Assembly (NCBI GenBank): GCA_964654665.1
Contig: CAZZKV010000015.1
Location: forward strand, 1-64,000
Direction of reading: 5' to 3'
DNA from: CALCKU01 sp964654665
GTDB taxonomy: Bacteria > Pseudomonadota > Alphaproteobacteria > Caulobacterales > Maricaulaceae
DNA length: 64,000 nucleotides
Positions within the stretch are counted from its first letter, which is position 1; each line of letters starts with the position of its first letter. This document shows, one piece after another, positions 40,863 through 50,321 of the stretch. Under the pieces are notes generated by a model, which was given only the letters and a program-made list of their open reading frames with translations, searched no databases and was not told the DNA's origin. The translations under genes were made by a program, and so were the position numbers.

Positions 40863-41918
40863 ATGAAAGTAACAACAGATGTAATTGGAATTACAGAGAT
40901 TACCTTTTCGAAAGCCAACCCTATGGAACAGACGCTTCCTTTTCCAAAAGATCGTCCTGCAAGTTATATAAAACTGGCGAATGAACCTGTTTTTAAGGCT
41001 GAAAAACATTTAACACTTGGCACCCCTGAAACAATTATATCTTTGCTGGATATTGGATATTCCGAAACCCAAATAAAAGACTGCTCTTCCACTTTCGGTA
41101 TATCGAGCGCTTTCAAAATATTATCCAATGAAGGTATCGCCGTCATGCATGAAATTTGCACGGCTATGTATAAAAATCGAAACATTAGCATCGGAACTGG
41201 TATTAACCGCTTAGGCTCCTATATACGCGGTGCCGGGTATCGTTCTCAATTTATCAAAGACTTTTGCGATAGCCCTGAACTAGCTGAACATCTATCAAAA
41301 ATAGCGGGGGTCTCTGTAGCCCGACACTCAGTACCAGCCGTAGCATGCGGTGTTAATTATGCGCCAAAAGATATTCGTAAAGCTGTAGATAGCTGGCATG
41401 TCGATTCTGTCGCCTTTGACGTAGTTATGATGATTACAGACCCGCTGTTAATAGAGGGCGGCGAATTTCAATATTTCCACGGGACGAAAATGGAAGGACA
41501 AAGCCTGCTTGGGATTGAAGGGGAAGAAGGAGCTAATATTGAATTACCTCTAGATCGAATCGCAACCATACCCTTCCCCTCTGCGGGTTATGGTTTTATG
41601 CAACAAGGTAATATGATCTTCCATAGAGCTTGTCGATTAAAGAAGAAAGCTGAACGAATTACCATGGTACCCTCTTTCGTCGTTATGCCTTCAACAGCCA
41701 GTGATGCAACCAATTCTATCAATATGTCAACTTGGGATGATCCGGGCTTACCAGCAGAACTTACTCGCCACGAAGCTTGGCGCGCTTCTGCCCGACTCAA
41801 TGCTCTCATCGACGAGGTCAGCTTATATGATGATACTAATGCTTTAACTGAGCAAATTGATACAGCTTTGAAGCCACTGCTAGAGTTTCGAAATCGAATC
41901 GCCGGATTAAATTGCTAA
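40863..41918 (+). CDS. Predicted non-haem iron (2OG-type) oxygenase-like protein
   Basis: 351 residues from ATG 40863. An in-frame TTG at 40848 is the alternative. The region SWHVDSVAFDVVMMITDP gives H179-x-D181, and GNMIFHRACRL gives H254, followed by Arg at about +4 and +10. The spacing of about 75 residues between HxD and the distal His is typical of 2-oxoglutarate-dependent or phytanoyl-CoA-hydroxylase-like oxygenases. No named family is recalled. It begins a plus-strand cluster with a sugar/acid dehydratase-type set and overlaps the next gene by one base (TAATG). Confidence 0.6.
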   Translation: MKVTTDVIGITEITFSKANPMEQTLPFPKDRPASYIKLANEPVFKAEKHLTLGTPETIISLLDIGYSETQIKDCSSTFGISSAFKILSNEGIAVMHEICTAMYKNRNISIGTGINRLGSYIRGAGYRSQFIKDFCDSPELAEHLSKIAGVSVARHSVPAVACGVNYAPKDIRKAVDSWHVDSVAFDVVMMITDPLLIEGGEFQYFHGTKMEGQSLLGIEGEEGANIELPLDRIATIPFPSAGYGFMQQGNMIFHRACRLKKKAERITMVPSFVVMPSTASDATNSINMSTWDDPGLPAELTRHEAWRASARLNALIDEVSLYDDTNALTEQIDTALKPLLEFRNRIAGLNC

Positions 41919-42862
41919 TGTCAGACATTAAAGGCAAAACCATCCTTATAACAGGTGCCGCCGGATGTATAGGTGCATGGGTTGTCAAGAAGCTCTTGAT
42001 GCAAGGGGCGCGGCCTATTATTTTTGATCTGTCCAAAAATACGGCTCGCCTAGACCTTATCATGGATAATACCGATACTGTGATATGGGAAACGGGTGAT
42101 ATCACAGATTATGACCGGCTCTCCGACGTCATTGCAAAACATAAAGTTTTTGCGATCATTCATTTGGCAGCTATGCAAACCCCCTATTGCAAGGCTAATC
42201 CCATTAACGGTATTAAAATTAATGTATTAGGAACTGCGAATGTTTTCGAAGTAGCGCGGCAATATGGGATTAAACGCCTGACATATGCCAGCTCAATTGC
42301 AGCTCCCGCCATGGGTAATAACGATTTTTTAGCAACCCTATACGGCGCCCATAAAGTATGCGGAGAACATATGGCCGCTGTTTATTGGCAAGATTGGCAA
42401 GTCCCGAGCGTTTGTATTCGCCCCGGCGTCATTTACGGCCCTGGACGCGACCAAGGTATGAGTGCAGCGCCAACAGTGGCAATATTGGCTGCTATTAACA
42501 AACAAGACTACACAATTCCGTTTTCCGGTCCCGTAGCTTTTGTCCATGTTGAAGATGCGGCTGATCGCTTCATCGCTGTAATTTCCCGAGATGTTAACGG
42601 AGCTCCTGTTTTTGACATGCAAGGAACCGAAGCGGATGTTATGGAGGTTGCAAACGAAATCAAATTGCAAATTCAAAATGCGAATATTAAGTTGAAAGGA
42701 CCGCCTTTACCTTTCCCACATGCCCCTGATGACGGCAGTCTAGATAGGTTTATAAATGTCCCGCCTTATCGCTCTTTACGCGATGGCATTGCAGACACAA
42801 TTGCAGTATTTAAAAGAGTTTATACACGCCATACTGCATCCCCTAAATCGACACATGGTTAA
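41918..42862 (+). CDS. NAD-dependent epimerase/dehydratase (extended SDR)
   Basis: 314 residues from ATG 41918 (TAATG overlap). GAAGCIGAWVVKKL near residue 13 is the extended-SDR NAD motif. SSIAA then Y(x)3K in LYGAHKVCGEH supply catalytic Tyr and Lys, and RPGVIYGPGRD is typical. Such enzymes act on nucleotide sugars, sugar acids or hydroxy acids. In this operon, with an FAH-family hydrolase and two classical SDRs, a sugar-acid or hydroxy-acid catabolic role is more likely than cell-wall sugar synthesis. Confidence 0.85.
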   Translation: MSDIKGKTILITGAAGCIGAWVVKKLLMQGARPIIFDLSKNTARLDLIMDNTDTVIWETGDITDYDRLSDVIAKHKVFAIIHLAAMQTPYCKANPINGIKINVLGTANVFEVARQYGIKRLTYASSIAAPAMGNNDFLATLYGAHKVCGEHMAAVYWQDWQVPSVCIRPGVIYGPGRDQGMSAAPTVAILAAINKQDYTIPFSGPVAFVHVEDAADRFIAVISRDVNGAPVFDMQGTEADVMEVANEIKLQIQNANIKLKGPPLPFPHAPDDGSLDRFINVPPYRSLRDGIADTIAVFKRVYTRHTASPKSTHG

Positions 42863-42874
42863 TGGAGATAGTTG

Positions 42875-43723
42875 ATGAAACTCATTCGCTTCGGCAATAA
42901 AGGATCAGAAAAACCCGGAATCATTGACGCTCATAATATCATGCGCGATGTCAGCAGTTTTACATCTGACTGGACCGGAGAAACGATTACAGATGAAATT
43001 TTCAAAACTCTGCGTACCTTGGATATAAAAGATTTTCCTGAAATTTCATCCAATGTTCGGCTTGGCCCTCCTATTGGTAAAATAGGAAAAATTATCGGCT
43101 GTGCCCTTACCTATGGCAAGCATGCCCAAGAATCTGGTCTTGAAACACCAAAAGAGCCTATGTTTATGATGATATCGCGTACGGCTATTAATGGTCCCTA
43201 TGACGATATAATCATTCCGCGAGGAAGTTCGGGACTAGATTGGGAAGCCGAGCTTGTGGTTGTTCTGGGAAAAGGCGGCACTTATATTCCTGTTGAGAAT
43301 GCTATGGATCACGTGGCTGGGTATTGCGTCGGTAATGATGTGTCCGAACGGGAATTCCAACTGGAACGCGGAACCCAATGGACTAAAGGTAAAAGCGCTG
43401 ACACAATGAAGCCCATTGGTCCGTGGCTAGCTCTAAAAGATGAAATTCCCGATCCCAATAATTTGGATATTTCCATAACTGTGAATGGCATAAGCCGGCA
43501 AAGCAGCACAACATCCGATATGGTTTTTACCATTGCTGACCTCATTTCTAATATTTCAAATTACCTAAGATGGGAAGCCGGAGATATAATTTTTACCGGC
43601 ACACCACCGGGGGTGGGATATGGCATGAAACCTCAACTTTACATGAAATCTGGCGATATTGTTGAACCCAAAATTACCGGTCTTGGGGCCCAACGCAGCA
43701 GAATAATCGCATATAATGACTAA
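42875..43723 (+). CDS. Fumarylacetoacetate-hydrolase-family protein
   Basis: 282 residues from ATG 42875 (GGAG at 42864-42867). The C-terminal FAH domain has the metal-binding DWEAELVVVLG (two acidic ligands) and YCVGNDVSEREFQ, plus GTPPGVGYGMKP. It resembles the 2,4-diketo-3-deoxy-L-fuconate hydrolase and ureidoglycolate-lyase branches. The reaction would be C-C or acylpyruvate hydrolysis. The next gene overlaps by 8 bases. Confidence 0.87.
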   Translation: MKLIRFGNKGSEKPGIIDAHNIMRDVSSFTSDWTGETITDEIFKTLRTLDIKDFPEISSNVRLGPPIGKIGKIIGCALTYGKHAQESGLETPKEPMFMMISRTAINGPYDDIIIPRGSSGLDWEAELVVVLGKGGTYIPVENAMDHVAGYCVGNDVSEREFQLERGTQWTKGKSADTMKPIGPWLALKDEIPDPNNLDISITVNGISRQSSTTSDMVFTIADLISNISNYLRWEAGDIIFTGTPPGVGYGMKPQLYMKSGDIVEPKITGLGAQRSRIIAYND

Positions 43724-44462
43724 CCGTGTTGTAGTTGTAACTGGCGGCGCTCAAAATATTGGTTTAGCCATCGCCGAAGGGTTTCTCTCTGAAGCCTCTA
43801 CTGTCATCGTCGCAGACATTAATATGCCTCAAAATGATCAACTTATTTTTTATAAAACCGATGTTGCAGATGAAAAAAGTGTGACTTCACTTTTTCAGCA
43901 TATTGAGAAAAAATTCGGACGATTAGATGTGCTTGTTAACAATGCTGGCATCGTTATTGAGGCTGCAATAAATGATACCAGTACGGCAGCGTGGGACCAT
44001 GTTATGGCTGTTAATGTGCGAAGTGTTTTTCTTATGACAAAGCAGGCTTTTCCACTCATGAGCAATGGCATATCAGAAAATCCGGCTATTGTGAATATTA
44101 GTTCGATTGAGGGCCTTGGTGCCAATCCCAACCATAGTGTTTATGCTGCATCCAAAGGCGCTGTCACAAGCTTTACACATAATACGGCTCTAGAATATGG
44201 GCCTCATGGAATTCGCTGTAATTCTATTGCTCCGGGTTGGATCAACACCCCTTTTAATGAAGCTTTTTTATCTCGATATCCGGATCCAGAAAAAGCGGAT
44301 ATTGAAATCAAAAACCTGCATCCTGTAGGACGGATGGGTTTACCTCAAGATATTGCGAATACGGCCGTTTATTTAGCGAGCGAAAAGGCGAGCTTTATTA
44401 CTGGACAAGAAATTGTGGTTGCCGGTGGTCGAATGTCACGGCTCCCGCTGCCAAATTTATAG
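43716..44462 (+). CDS. Short-chain dehydrogenase/reductase
   Basis: 248 residues, classical SDR. The cofactor motif TGGAQNIGLAIA starts near residue 9. NNAG, the catalytic Ser in NISSIEG and YAASKGA give the Ser-Tyr-Lys set. A C-terminal ITGQEIVVAGG is typical. Similar enzymes oxidise 2-keto-3-deoxy sugar acids next to an FAH-type hydrolase. The specific substrate is unknown. Eight bases separate it from the next SDR. Confidence 0.88.
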   Translation: MTNRVVVVTGGAQNIGLAIAEGFLSEASTVIVADINMPQNDQLIFYKTDVADEKSVTSLFQHIEKKFGRLDVLVNNAGIVIEAAINDTSTAAWDHVMAVNVRSVFLMTKQAFPLMSNGISENPAIVNISSIEGLGANPNHSVYAASKGAVTSFTHNTALEYGPHGIRCNSIAPGWINTPFNEAFLSRYPDPEKADIEIKNLHPVGRMGLPQDIANTAVYLASEKASFITGQEIVVAGGRMSRLPLPNL

Positions 44463-44470
44463 GAGTCCAT

Positions 44471-45226
44471 ATGGCCGGCAAACCACGTTCATTGAAGAAT
44501 AAAACAGTGATTATTACAGGCGGTGGTAGCGGAGTAGGATTCGAATGCGCTAAAACTTTTATAAGCCATAATGCAAAGGTTTTAATCATTGGCCGAAATG
44601 AAACAAAATTAAAGAATGCATGCGCTGAACTTGGACCTCAGGCTGCTTATATGCGTGGAAACGTAGCGCACACCGGTATTGCAGAGAAGGCGATGAAACG
44701 AGCTGCAGAAATATTTAACCGCCCCGTTGATTATTTAATCAATAATGCTGGCATTATCCTGCGCAAAACAGCCGAAGACACATCTGATACTGAATGGGCG
44801 GACATAATGGCTGTTAATGTGACAGGCGTGTTTAATTTTTCGCGAGCCTTTGCCAAATACGCCCACAATAACGGGGCAATAATCAATGTATCTTCAACTT
44901 GTGGGCAGGTCGGCGCCGCTGGTTTGGCCGCTTATTGCGCCTCCAAAGGCGCTGTTAACCAATTAACACGCACTATGGCTTTGGAACTCGCCGCACGGGG
45001 AATTACGGTTAATGCTGTTGCGCCCGGGGCTATTAATTCACCAATGTTATTTTCTCAACATTCTGACCCAAAAATGTCTGAAACTGTCATTGAACGCAAT
45101 ATTAAAACCATTCCGACAGGTACAATTGCACAGTCCATTGAAATTGCCCGCGCTATACTTTTTCTAGCTCAGGAAAAACATATCACAGGGACAATATTAA
45201 CAATCGATGGCGGATATACAGCCTGA
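44471..45226 (+). CDS. Short-chain dehydrogenase/reductase
   Basis: 251 residues. TGGGSGVGFECAK (about 14-26) is the NAD(P) motif, NNAGIIL follows, then NVSSTCGQ with catalytic Ser and YCASKGAVNQL with Tyr/Lys. The C-terminal ITGTILTIDGGYTA is classical. AGGAGT precedes the ATG. It is the last gene of the 40863-45226 cluster and convergent with sarcosine oxidase operon 2 after a 23-base gap. It is distinct from the preceding SDR and not a recent duplicate. Confidence 0.88.
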   Translation: MAGKPRSLKNKTVIITGGGSGVGFECAKTFISHNAKVLIIGRNETKLKNACAELGPQAAYMRGNVAHTGIAEKAMKRAAEIFNRPVDYLINNAGIILRKTAEDTSDTEWADIMAVNVTGVFNFSRAFAKYAHNNGAIINVSSTCGQVGAAGLAAYCASKGAVNQLTRTMALELAARGITVNAVAPGAINSPMLFSQHSDPKMSETVIERNIKTIPTGTIAQSIEIARAILFLAQEKHITGTILTIDGGYTA

Positions 45227-45249
45227 TAAAGTTTTCTTAGGATATTATA

Positions 45250-45795
45250 TTAGCATGTCTTGAGCACACGCATAAAGTAATCTCTTAAATAAGGCCCAAA
45301 AGAACGCCAACATTCAATCTGAAACATTTGATTATCCAAACGCAATACCACAATGGGGACGCTTTCAAAAACGGTTCGACTAGCCTTGCCAATTGGAAAT
45401 GAATCAAGCGACAAATTGAGCGGACATCCGACATTAATTAAATGAGCGGCCTCTTTTCCCGTAATTTCAAAACCGACATTGCGATGAGAAATGTCGGTTA
45501 TACTGCACATGACTATTTTCGATAGTTTAGTGAATGAGCTTTCCAATGTCTTTTTTTGGGTAGCATTCGCTCTAACTATCCATTCATCCGGTCCGAGTTT
45601 CATACATATAGTATTTTTTCCAAATGTAATTTTATTGATTTTCGATGGTAATTTCAATCCAGAGACGGTTTTAGCCAAAGCAATATCTTTTTGCTTTATA
45701 CGTATATTATAACGTAGTTTTTCTCCGAGTAATGCGATAGCTACGTCAGTGGAAATAAGCCCCTCAGGGATATTAATCGCTTGATCAAACGACAT
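45250..45795 (-). CDS. soxG: Sarcosine oxidase gamma subunit, copy 2
   Basis: 181 residues in the usual soxG position after soxA, overlapping it by 11 bases. GPDEWIVRA and DISHRNVGFEITGKEAAHLINVGCPLNL match SoxG/GcvT-like folds, and the C-terminus ends RSFGPYLRDYFMRV. It is closer to the typical SoxG pattern than copy 1 at 18208-18762. Confidence 0.88.
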   Translation of the reverse strand: MSFDQAINIPEGLISTDVAIALLGEKLRYNIRIKQKDIALAKTVSGLKLPSKINKITFGKNTICMKLGPDEWIVRANATQKKTLESSFTKLSKIVMCSITDISHRNVGFEITGKEAAHLINVGCPLNLSLDSFPIGKASRTVFESVPIVVLRLDNQMFQIECWRSFGPYLRDYFMRVLKTC

Positions 45796-48745
45796 TTAAC
45801 TTTTCCCCTTTAGGATCGTAGAATACGGGCTTAACAACTTGTACCTTATGGTTAATCTGAGGCATAGGCACATATAATGTATGCCCCATGAGGTTAAATC
45901 CATCACGCACCAAAGCCATCGCAATTGAACGTCCGAGCGTTTCGCTCCAATAGCTTGACGTTACGTGACCAAGCATGTCCATAGGAATGATTTGATTAGG
46001 GTCAGTCACGATTTGAGCCCCTTCTTCAAGTACAATTTTCGGGTTATCCGTCACAAGACCAACGAGTTGCTTACGGCCCTTTGCTATCAAATCAGGCCGC
46101 ATTAATGACCGTTTCCCAACAAAATCTTTTTTCTTTTTTGAAACGGCCCATGACATCCCTGCATCATGCGCCGTTACCGTTCCATCAGTATCTTGGCCTA
46201 CAATAATAAACCCTTTTTCAGCCCTTAGAACATGCATTGTTTCTGTTCCATAAGGGCAAATATCATATTTCTGCCCCTCTTTAAAAAGGCTTTCCCATAC
46301 CATTCTACCGTAATGCGCCGGAACATTAATCTCAAACCCAAGTTCACCTGTAAAACTGACTCGAAATAAGCGCGTTGGTACGCCGCATATTGTCCCCAAT
46401 TTTAGAGTCATATGGGGGAAAGCTTCGGGTGATAAATCAATATTTTCAACAAAGGGTTCGATTAACTTTCGGGCCTTGGGTCCATTGATAGCAATAACAG
46501 CCCATTGCTCGGTAGTTGATGTCAACCATACATCGAGTTCTGAAAACTCAGTTTGCAAATAATCTTCCATATGCCGATATACGCGCGGCGCCCCGCCTGT
46601 TGTGGTTGTTACATGAAACCGGTCTTCTGCAATACGGCCAACGACTCCATCATCATAGATATATCCGTCCTCACGGCACATCAAACCATAACGACATCCG
46701 CCAACAGGTAATTTGCTCCATGGGTTAGTGTACATCAAATTCATGAACTTAGCCGCATCAGGCCCTACAACCTCAATTTTTCCCAAGGTGGAAGCATCAA
46801 ATATACCTACCCCCTCGCGCGTTGATCGGCATTCACGCTTAACAGCCCTGTGCATATCTTCACCAACTTTTGGAAAATACCACGCCCGTCGCCAAAGTGC
46901 GACAGGTTCAAAGACAGCATTATTAATCTCAGCCCACCCATCGATAGATGTCTTGCGGGTGGGTTCAAATAATTCTCTATCCCTATATCCTACTAATGCA
47001 CCAAATGTAGTTGGTGTATAGGGGGGGCGAAATGTCGTGAGGCCAACTTTTTCTACCGGTTTACCCACTTCCCGCGCTGTGATTTCGAGTGCGTTAAGGT
47101 TTGAAGTTTTTCCTTGGTCCGTCGCCATACCATTTGTTGTATAACGCTTAACGTGCTCAATAGATTTAAAACCTTCGCGTACTGCCAAAGCAATATCTTT
47201 TTCTGTTACATCATTTTGAAAATCAACAAAGGCTTTTTGCTGTGCCATAGGGATATAGTTTGGAAGGCTGCCAGATACCACACCGCTGCCAAAATCACCT
47301 TCATTGGTCTTATATCGCTTACGTCCACCGCCTATTTTTGCACCGGCATTAAGGGCGAGAGCTAATCCGAAATCTCCATTACAGGCGCCGACACAAAGCG
47401 TTCTTTCATTAGGTTTATCGGGCACATAAGCTGAAATGTCCGCATCCCATTTAAGGCCTCCCTTGGAATGCGACCACAAATGCAAACTGGGAGTCCAGCC
47501 ACCACTCATTAAAAGTGTATCGCATTTTATTTTCTGTTTAACACCCGTTTCCGGTTGAAATACCTCCAACGCTTTGATCCGCAATGTACCAAAAGTCTTC
47601 GACACAACAGCATTTGTAATGATATCAATCCCGCGTGTCTTGGCAGCAACTCTCAAGTTATCACGCACCGATCCACGTAAATCAATAATCTTGGAAATAT
47701 TGACATTCACCTCAGCCAAATCAAAAGCTGTCTGATAAGCACTGTCATGGCATGTAAAAATTGCAACGTTACTTCCAACGATCACGCCGTATTTATTTAA
47801 ATATGTCAAAGCCGCTGACGCCAACATAACCCCGGGGCGATCATTCCCATTAAAAACCAAAGGTCGTTCGATACCCCCTTGTGCCAAAATGACATTATTG
47901 GCCCGAATACGGGATAGTTTTTCACGTATTTTACCTATTTTTATATCAGGTAAATGGTCTGTAATCCGTTGAACAAGCGCAACAAAATTATCATGATAAT
48001 ACCCGACCGCAGTCGTCCGTGTCATAAGAATAACATTATCAGCGTCTGATAAAGTCGCGAGAGATTGCTCTAACCACACGCGTGATTTAACCCCATTAAT
48101 TTCAGTATCAGGCATAAGATGTAAACTTCCGCCTAATTTGGCATTTTCATCCACAAGGATTACACGCCCGCCTTTTTTAGCCGCTGCTAGGGCCGCAGAT
48201 ATACCTGCTGGCCCCGCACCAATAATCAAAGTTTCACAATGCCCATAACAACTGGCGTAATTATCCGGGTCTGGGGATTTTGGTGCAGGCCCAAGGCCTG
48301 CCATATTTCGGATAAAAGGCTCATAGACCTTATCCCAAAACGCTTTCGGCCACAGGAATGTCTTATTATAAAATCCGGCTGGAAAGAATATAGAAAAAAC
48401 ATTATTAAAAGCTCCCCAATCAAATTTTAGACTCGGTGAGCGGTTTTGGCTCCTACATATCAGGCCTTCATAAATCTCTTGCGTTGTCGCCCGCAAATTC
48501 GGCGTAACACGGCCTTGCCCGCGATCAACAGTTATCAACGCATTCGGCTCTTCTGAACCCGACCCAACAATACCGCGCGGACGATGATACTTAAAACTTC
48601 TTCCTATAAGATGTTGGCCGGATGCTATTAATGCAGAGGCTACGGTGTCACCGTCTACACCCTGGTAATCTTTACCATCAAAGGTAAAGTTTATAGGCTT
48701 TGAAATATCTGTTACACCACGGCCTATTTTGCGGAAAGTGTTCAT
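45785..48745 (-). CDS. soxA: Sarcosine oxidase alpha subunit, copy 2
   Basis: 986 residues, the standard SoxA length. It has SFKYHRPRGIVGSGSEEPNAL near residues 42-62, IIGAGPAGISAALAA for NAD binding, and a C-terminal THF-binding GcvT region. The C-terminal GEKLNVV is typical. It starts with an overlap to the soxD stop. Together with copy 1 it gives the organism two complete heterotetrameric sarcosine-oxidase-type enzymes. Confidence 0.94.
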   Translation of the reverse strand: MNTFRKIGRGVTDISKPINFTFDGKDYQGVDGDTVASALIASGQHLIGRSFKYHRPRGIVGSGSEEPNALITVDRGQGRVTPNLRATTQEIYEGLICRSQNRSPSLKFDWGAFNNVFSIFFPAGFYNKTFLWPKAFWDKVYEPFIRNMAGLGPAPKSPDPDNYASCYGHCETLIIGAGPAGISAALAAAKKGGRVILVDENAKLGGSLHLMPDTEINGVKSRVWLEQSLATLSDADNVILMTRTTAVGYYHDNFVALVQRITDHLPDIKIGKIREKLSRIRANNVILAQGGIERPLVFNGNDRPGVMLASAALTYLNKYGVIVGSNVAIFTCHDSAYQTAFDLAEVNVNISKIIDLRGSVRDNLRVAAKTRGIDIITNAVVSKTFGTLRIKALEVFQPETGVKQKIKCDTLLMSGGWTPSLHLWSHSKGGLKWDADISAYVPDKPNERTLCVGACNGDFGLALALNAGAKIGGGRKRYKTNEGDFGSGVVSGSLPNYIPMAQQKAFVDFQNDVTEKDIALAVREGFKSIEHVKRYTTNGMATDQGKTSNLNALEITAREVGKPVEKVGLTTFRPPYTPTTFGALVGYRDRELFEPTRKTSIDGWAEINNAVFEPVALWRRAWYFPKVGEDMHRAVKRECRSTREGVGIFDASTLGKIEVVGPDAAKFMNLMYTNPWSKLPVGGCRYGLMCREDGYIYDDGVVGRIAEDRFHVTTTTGGAPRVYRHMEDYLQTEFSELDVWLTSTTEQWAVIAINGPKARKLIEPFVENIDLSPEAFPHMTLKLGTICGVPTRLFRVSFTGELGFEINVPAHYGRMVWESLFKEGQKYDICPYGTETMHVLRAEKGFIIVGQDTDGTVTAHDAGMSWAVSKKKKDFVGKRSLMRPDLIAKGRKQLVGLVTDNPKIVLEEGAQIVTDPNQIIPMDMLGHVTSSYWSETLGRSIAMALVRDGFNLMGHTLYVPMPQINHKVQVVKPVFYDPKGEKLNVV

Positions 48746-49059
48746 TATTTCACCTGAGTCGCAGCGGCTATTATTTTATCTGTTGGACGGGGTCGTCCCA
48801 TTTTATAAGATAAAATGACCTTGTCAGTAACTGTGTGGCGAATAACATTGAAAAACATATTACACCCATGCTGATGCCACCACCGTTCAGCCGTATTGCC
48901 GCGAATATTGTCACGTATGAACATATAACGCGCCCAGTCTTCATCGCTCATCAAAGACTGTTGTTTTGCATTAGGTCGAACATAATGCGCTTCTCCAGCA
49001 TGCGAAAATTCAATTTCATCACGTTTCTCATCACAATAGGGACAATGAATTTGAAACAT
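48745..49059 (-). CDS. soxD: Sarcosine oxidase delta subunit, copy 2
   Basis: 104 residues, with the zinc ligands of the family in place: C6 and C9 in IHCPYCDEKRDEIEF, and a Cys in HQHGCNMFF. RWWHQHGC is a SoxD hallmark. Zinc-binding here contrasts with the Cys-less copy 1. It lies 11 bases after soxB and is coupled to soxA. Confidence 0.93.
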   Translation of the reverse strand: MFQIHCPYCDEKRDEIEFSHAGEAHYVRPNAKQQSLMSDEDWARYMFIRDNIRGNTAERWWHQHGCNMFFNVIRHTVTDKVILSYKMGRPRPTDKIIAAATQVK

Positions 49060-49070
49060 CGTTATACTCT

Positions 49071-50321
49071 CTAATGCGCTACGGCCGCTGCAGCGGCCTC
49101 ATCGATAAGGCGGCCGCCTACAAAACGGTCAAGATTAAATGGTGCATTAATTTTATGAGGTGCGTCGTGAGCAATTGTATAGGCAAGCATATTGGCCGCG
49201 CCTGGTGTGGCCTTAAACCCGCCCGTTCCCCAACCACAATTTACATAAAGACCAGGTACAGGGGTTTTACCAATAATGGGTGAACGATCTGGCGTAACAT
49301 CAACAATCCCTCCCCAAGAACGTAACATTCTTTGACGTTTGAAAATGGGGAAAATTTCAGAAATTGACATGAGCGTATGTTCAATAATATGCATAGCTCC
49401 GCGCTGGCTATAGCTTGTATATTGATCTGTCCCTGCGCCAATGACTAATTCACCCTTGTCTGATTGACTAATGTAAGCATGAACAGCATTAGACATGACA
49501 ACACAAGGCATAACGGGTTTAATAGGTTCCGATACTAACGCCTGTAAGGGATAAGATTCCAAAGGAAATTGCAACCCTGCCATTTCCATAACAACAGAGG
49601 TATTTCCTGCAGCCGATACCCCGATTTTTTTGGAGGCAATATAGCCTTTCTCGGTATCCACCCCTTCAACCGCACCATCAGCCCCCCGCCTTATACCAAC
49701 AACTTTACAGTTCTGGATAATATCAACACCCAATTTAGATGCAGCACGCGCATACCCCCAGGCTACAGAATCATGCCGAGCCGTTCCAGCTCGCATTTGC
49801 AGAGCTCCGCCCATAACCGGATAACGGCGGTTCTGCGAAATATCGAGTATAGGTAAAAATGCCTTACACTGTTCCGGCGTTAACCATTTATTATCAACAC
49901 CATTAAGACGGTTAGCATGAACATGACGCTGAAAACTTTGAACATCATGAACATTATGAGCCAGCATAAGAACGCCGCGTTTTGAGAACATCAAATTATA
50001 ATTCAGTTCCTGTCCTAAACCATCCCATAAATCAACAGCATGATCATACAGTCCCGCACTTTCATCAAAAAGGTAATTAGATCGGATGATAGTGGTATTA
50101 CGACCCGTGTTACCTCCGCCAATCCAACCTTTCTCTAAAACAGCAACATTGGTGATACCATAACGTTTCGCTAAATAATAAGCAGCTCCCAATCCATGAC
50201 CCCCGCCACCAACAATTATAGCATCATAAACTGCTTTAGGTGCTTTATCAGGGAATTGGACTGGCCATTTTTTATGCCCAGACAGCGCATTGGCAAATAA
50301 ACTAGCAGCAGAATATTTCAC
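49071..50321 (-). CDS. soxB: Sarcosine oxidase beta subunit, copy 2
   Basis: 416 residues, GTG start directly at the DMGDH-like stop. The FAD motif IIVGGGGHGLGAAYYL is followed by H183 in ARHDSVAWGY, the residue that carries covalent FMN. GWGTGGFKATPGAAN near the C-terminus is canonical. It is identical in length to copy 1 but differs widely in sequence. Confidence 0.94.
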   Translation of the reverse strand: MKYSAASLFANALSGHKKWPVQFPDKAPKAVYDAIIVGGGGHGLGAAYYLAKRYGITNVAVLEKGWIGGGNTGRNTTIIRSNYLFDESAGLYDHAVDLWDGLGQELNYNLMFSKRGVLMLAHNVHDVQSFQRHVHANRLNGVDNKWLTPEQCKAFLPILDISQNRRYPVMGGALQMRAGTARHDSVAWGYARAASKLGVDIIQNCKVVGIRRGADGAVEGVDTEKGYIASKKIGVSAAGNTSVVMEMAGLQFPLESYPLQALVSEPIKPVMPCVVMSNAVHAYISQSDKGELVIGAGTDQYTSYSQRGAMHIIEHTLMSISEIFPIFKRQRMLRSWGGIVDVTPDRSPIIGKTPVPGLYVNCGWGTGGFKATPGAANMLAYTIAHDAPHKINAPFNLDRFVGGRLIDEAAAAAVAH

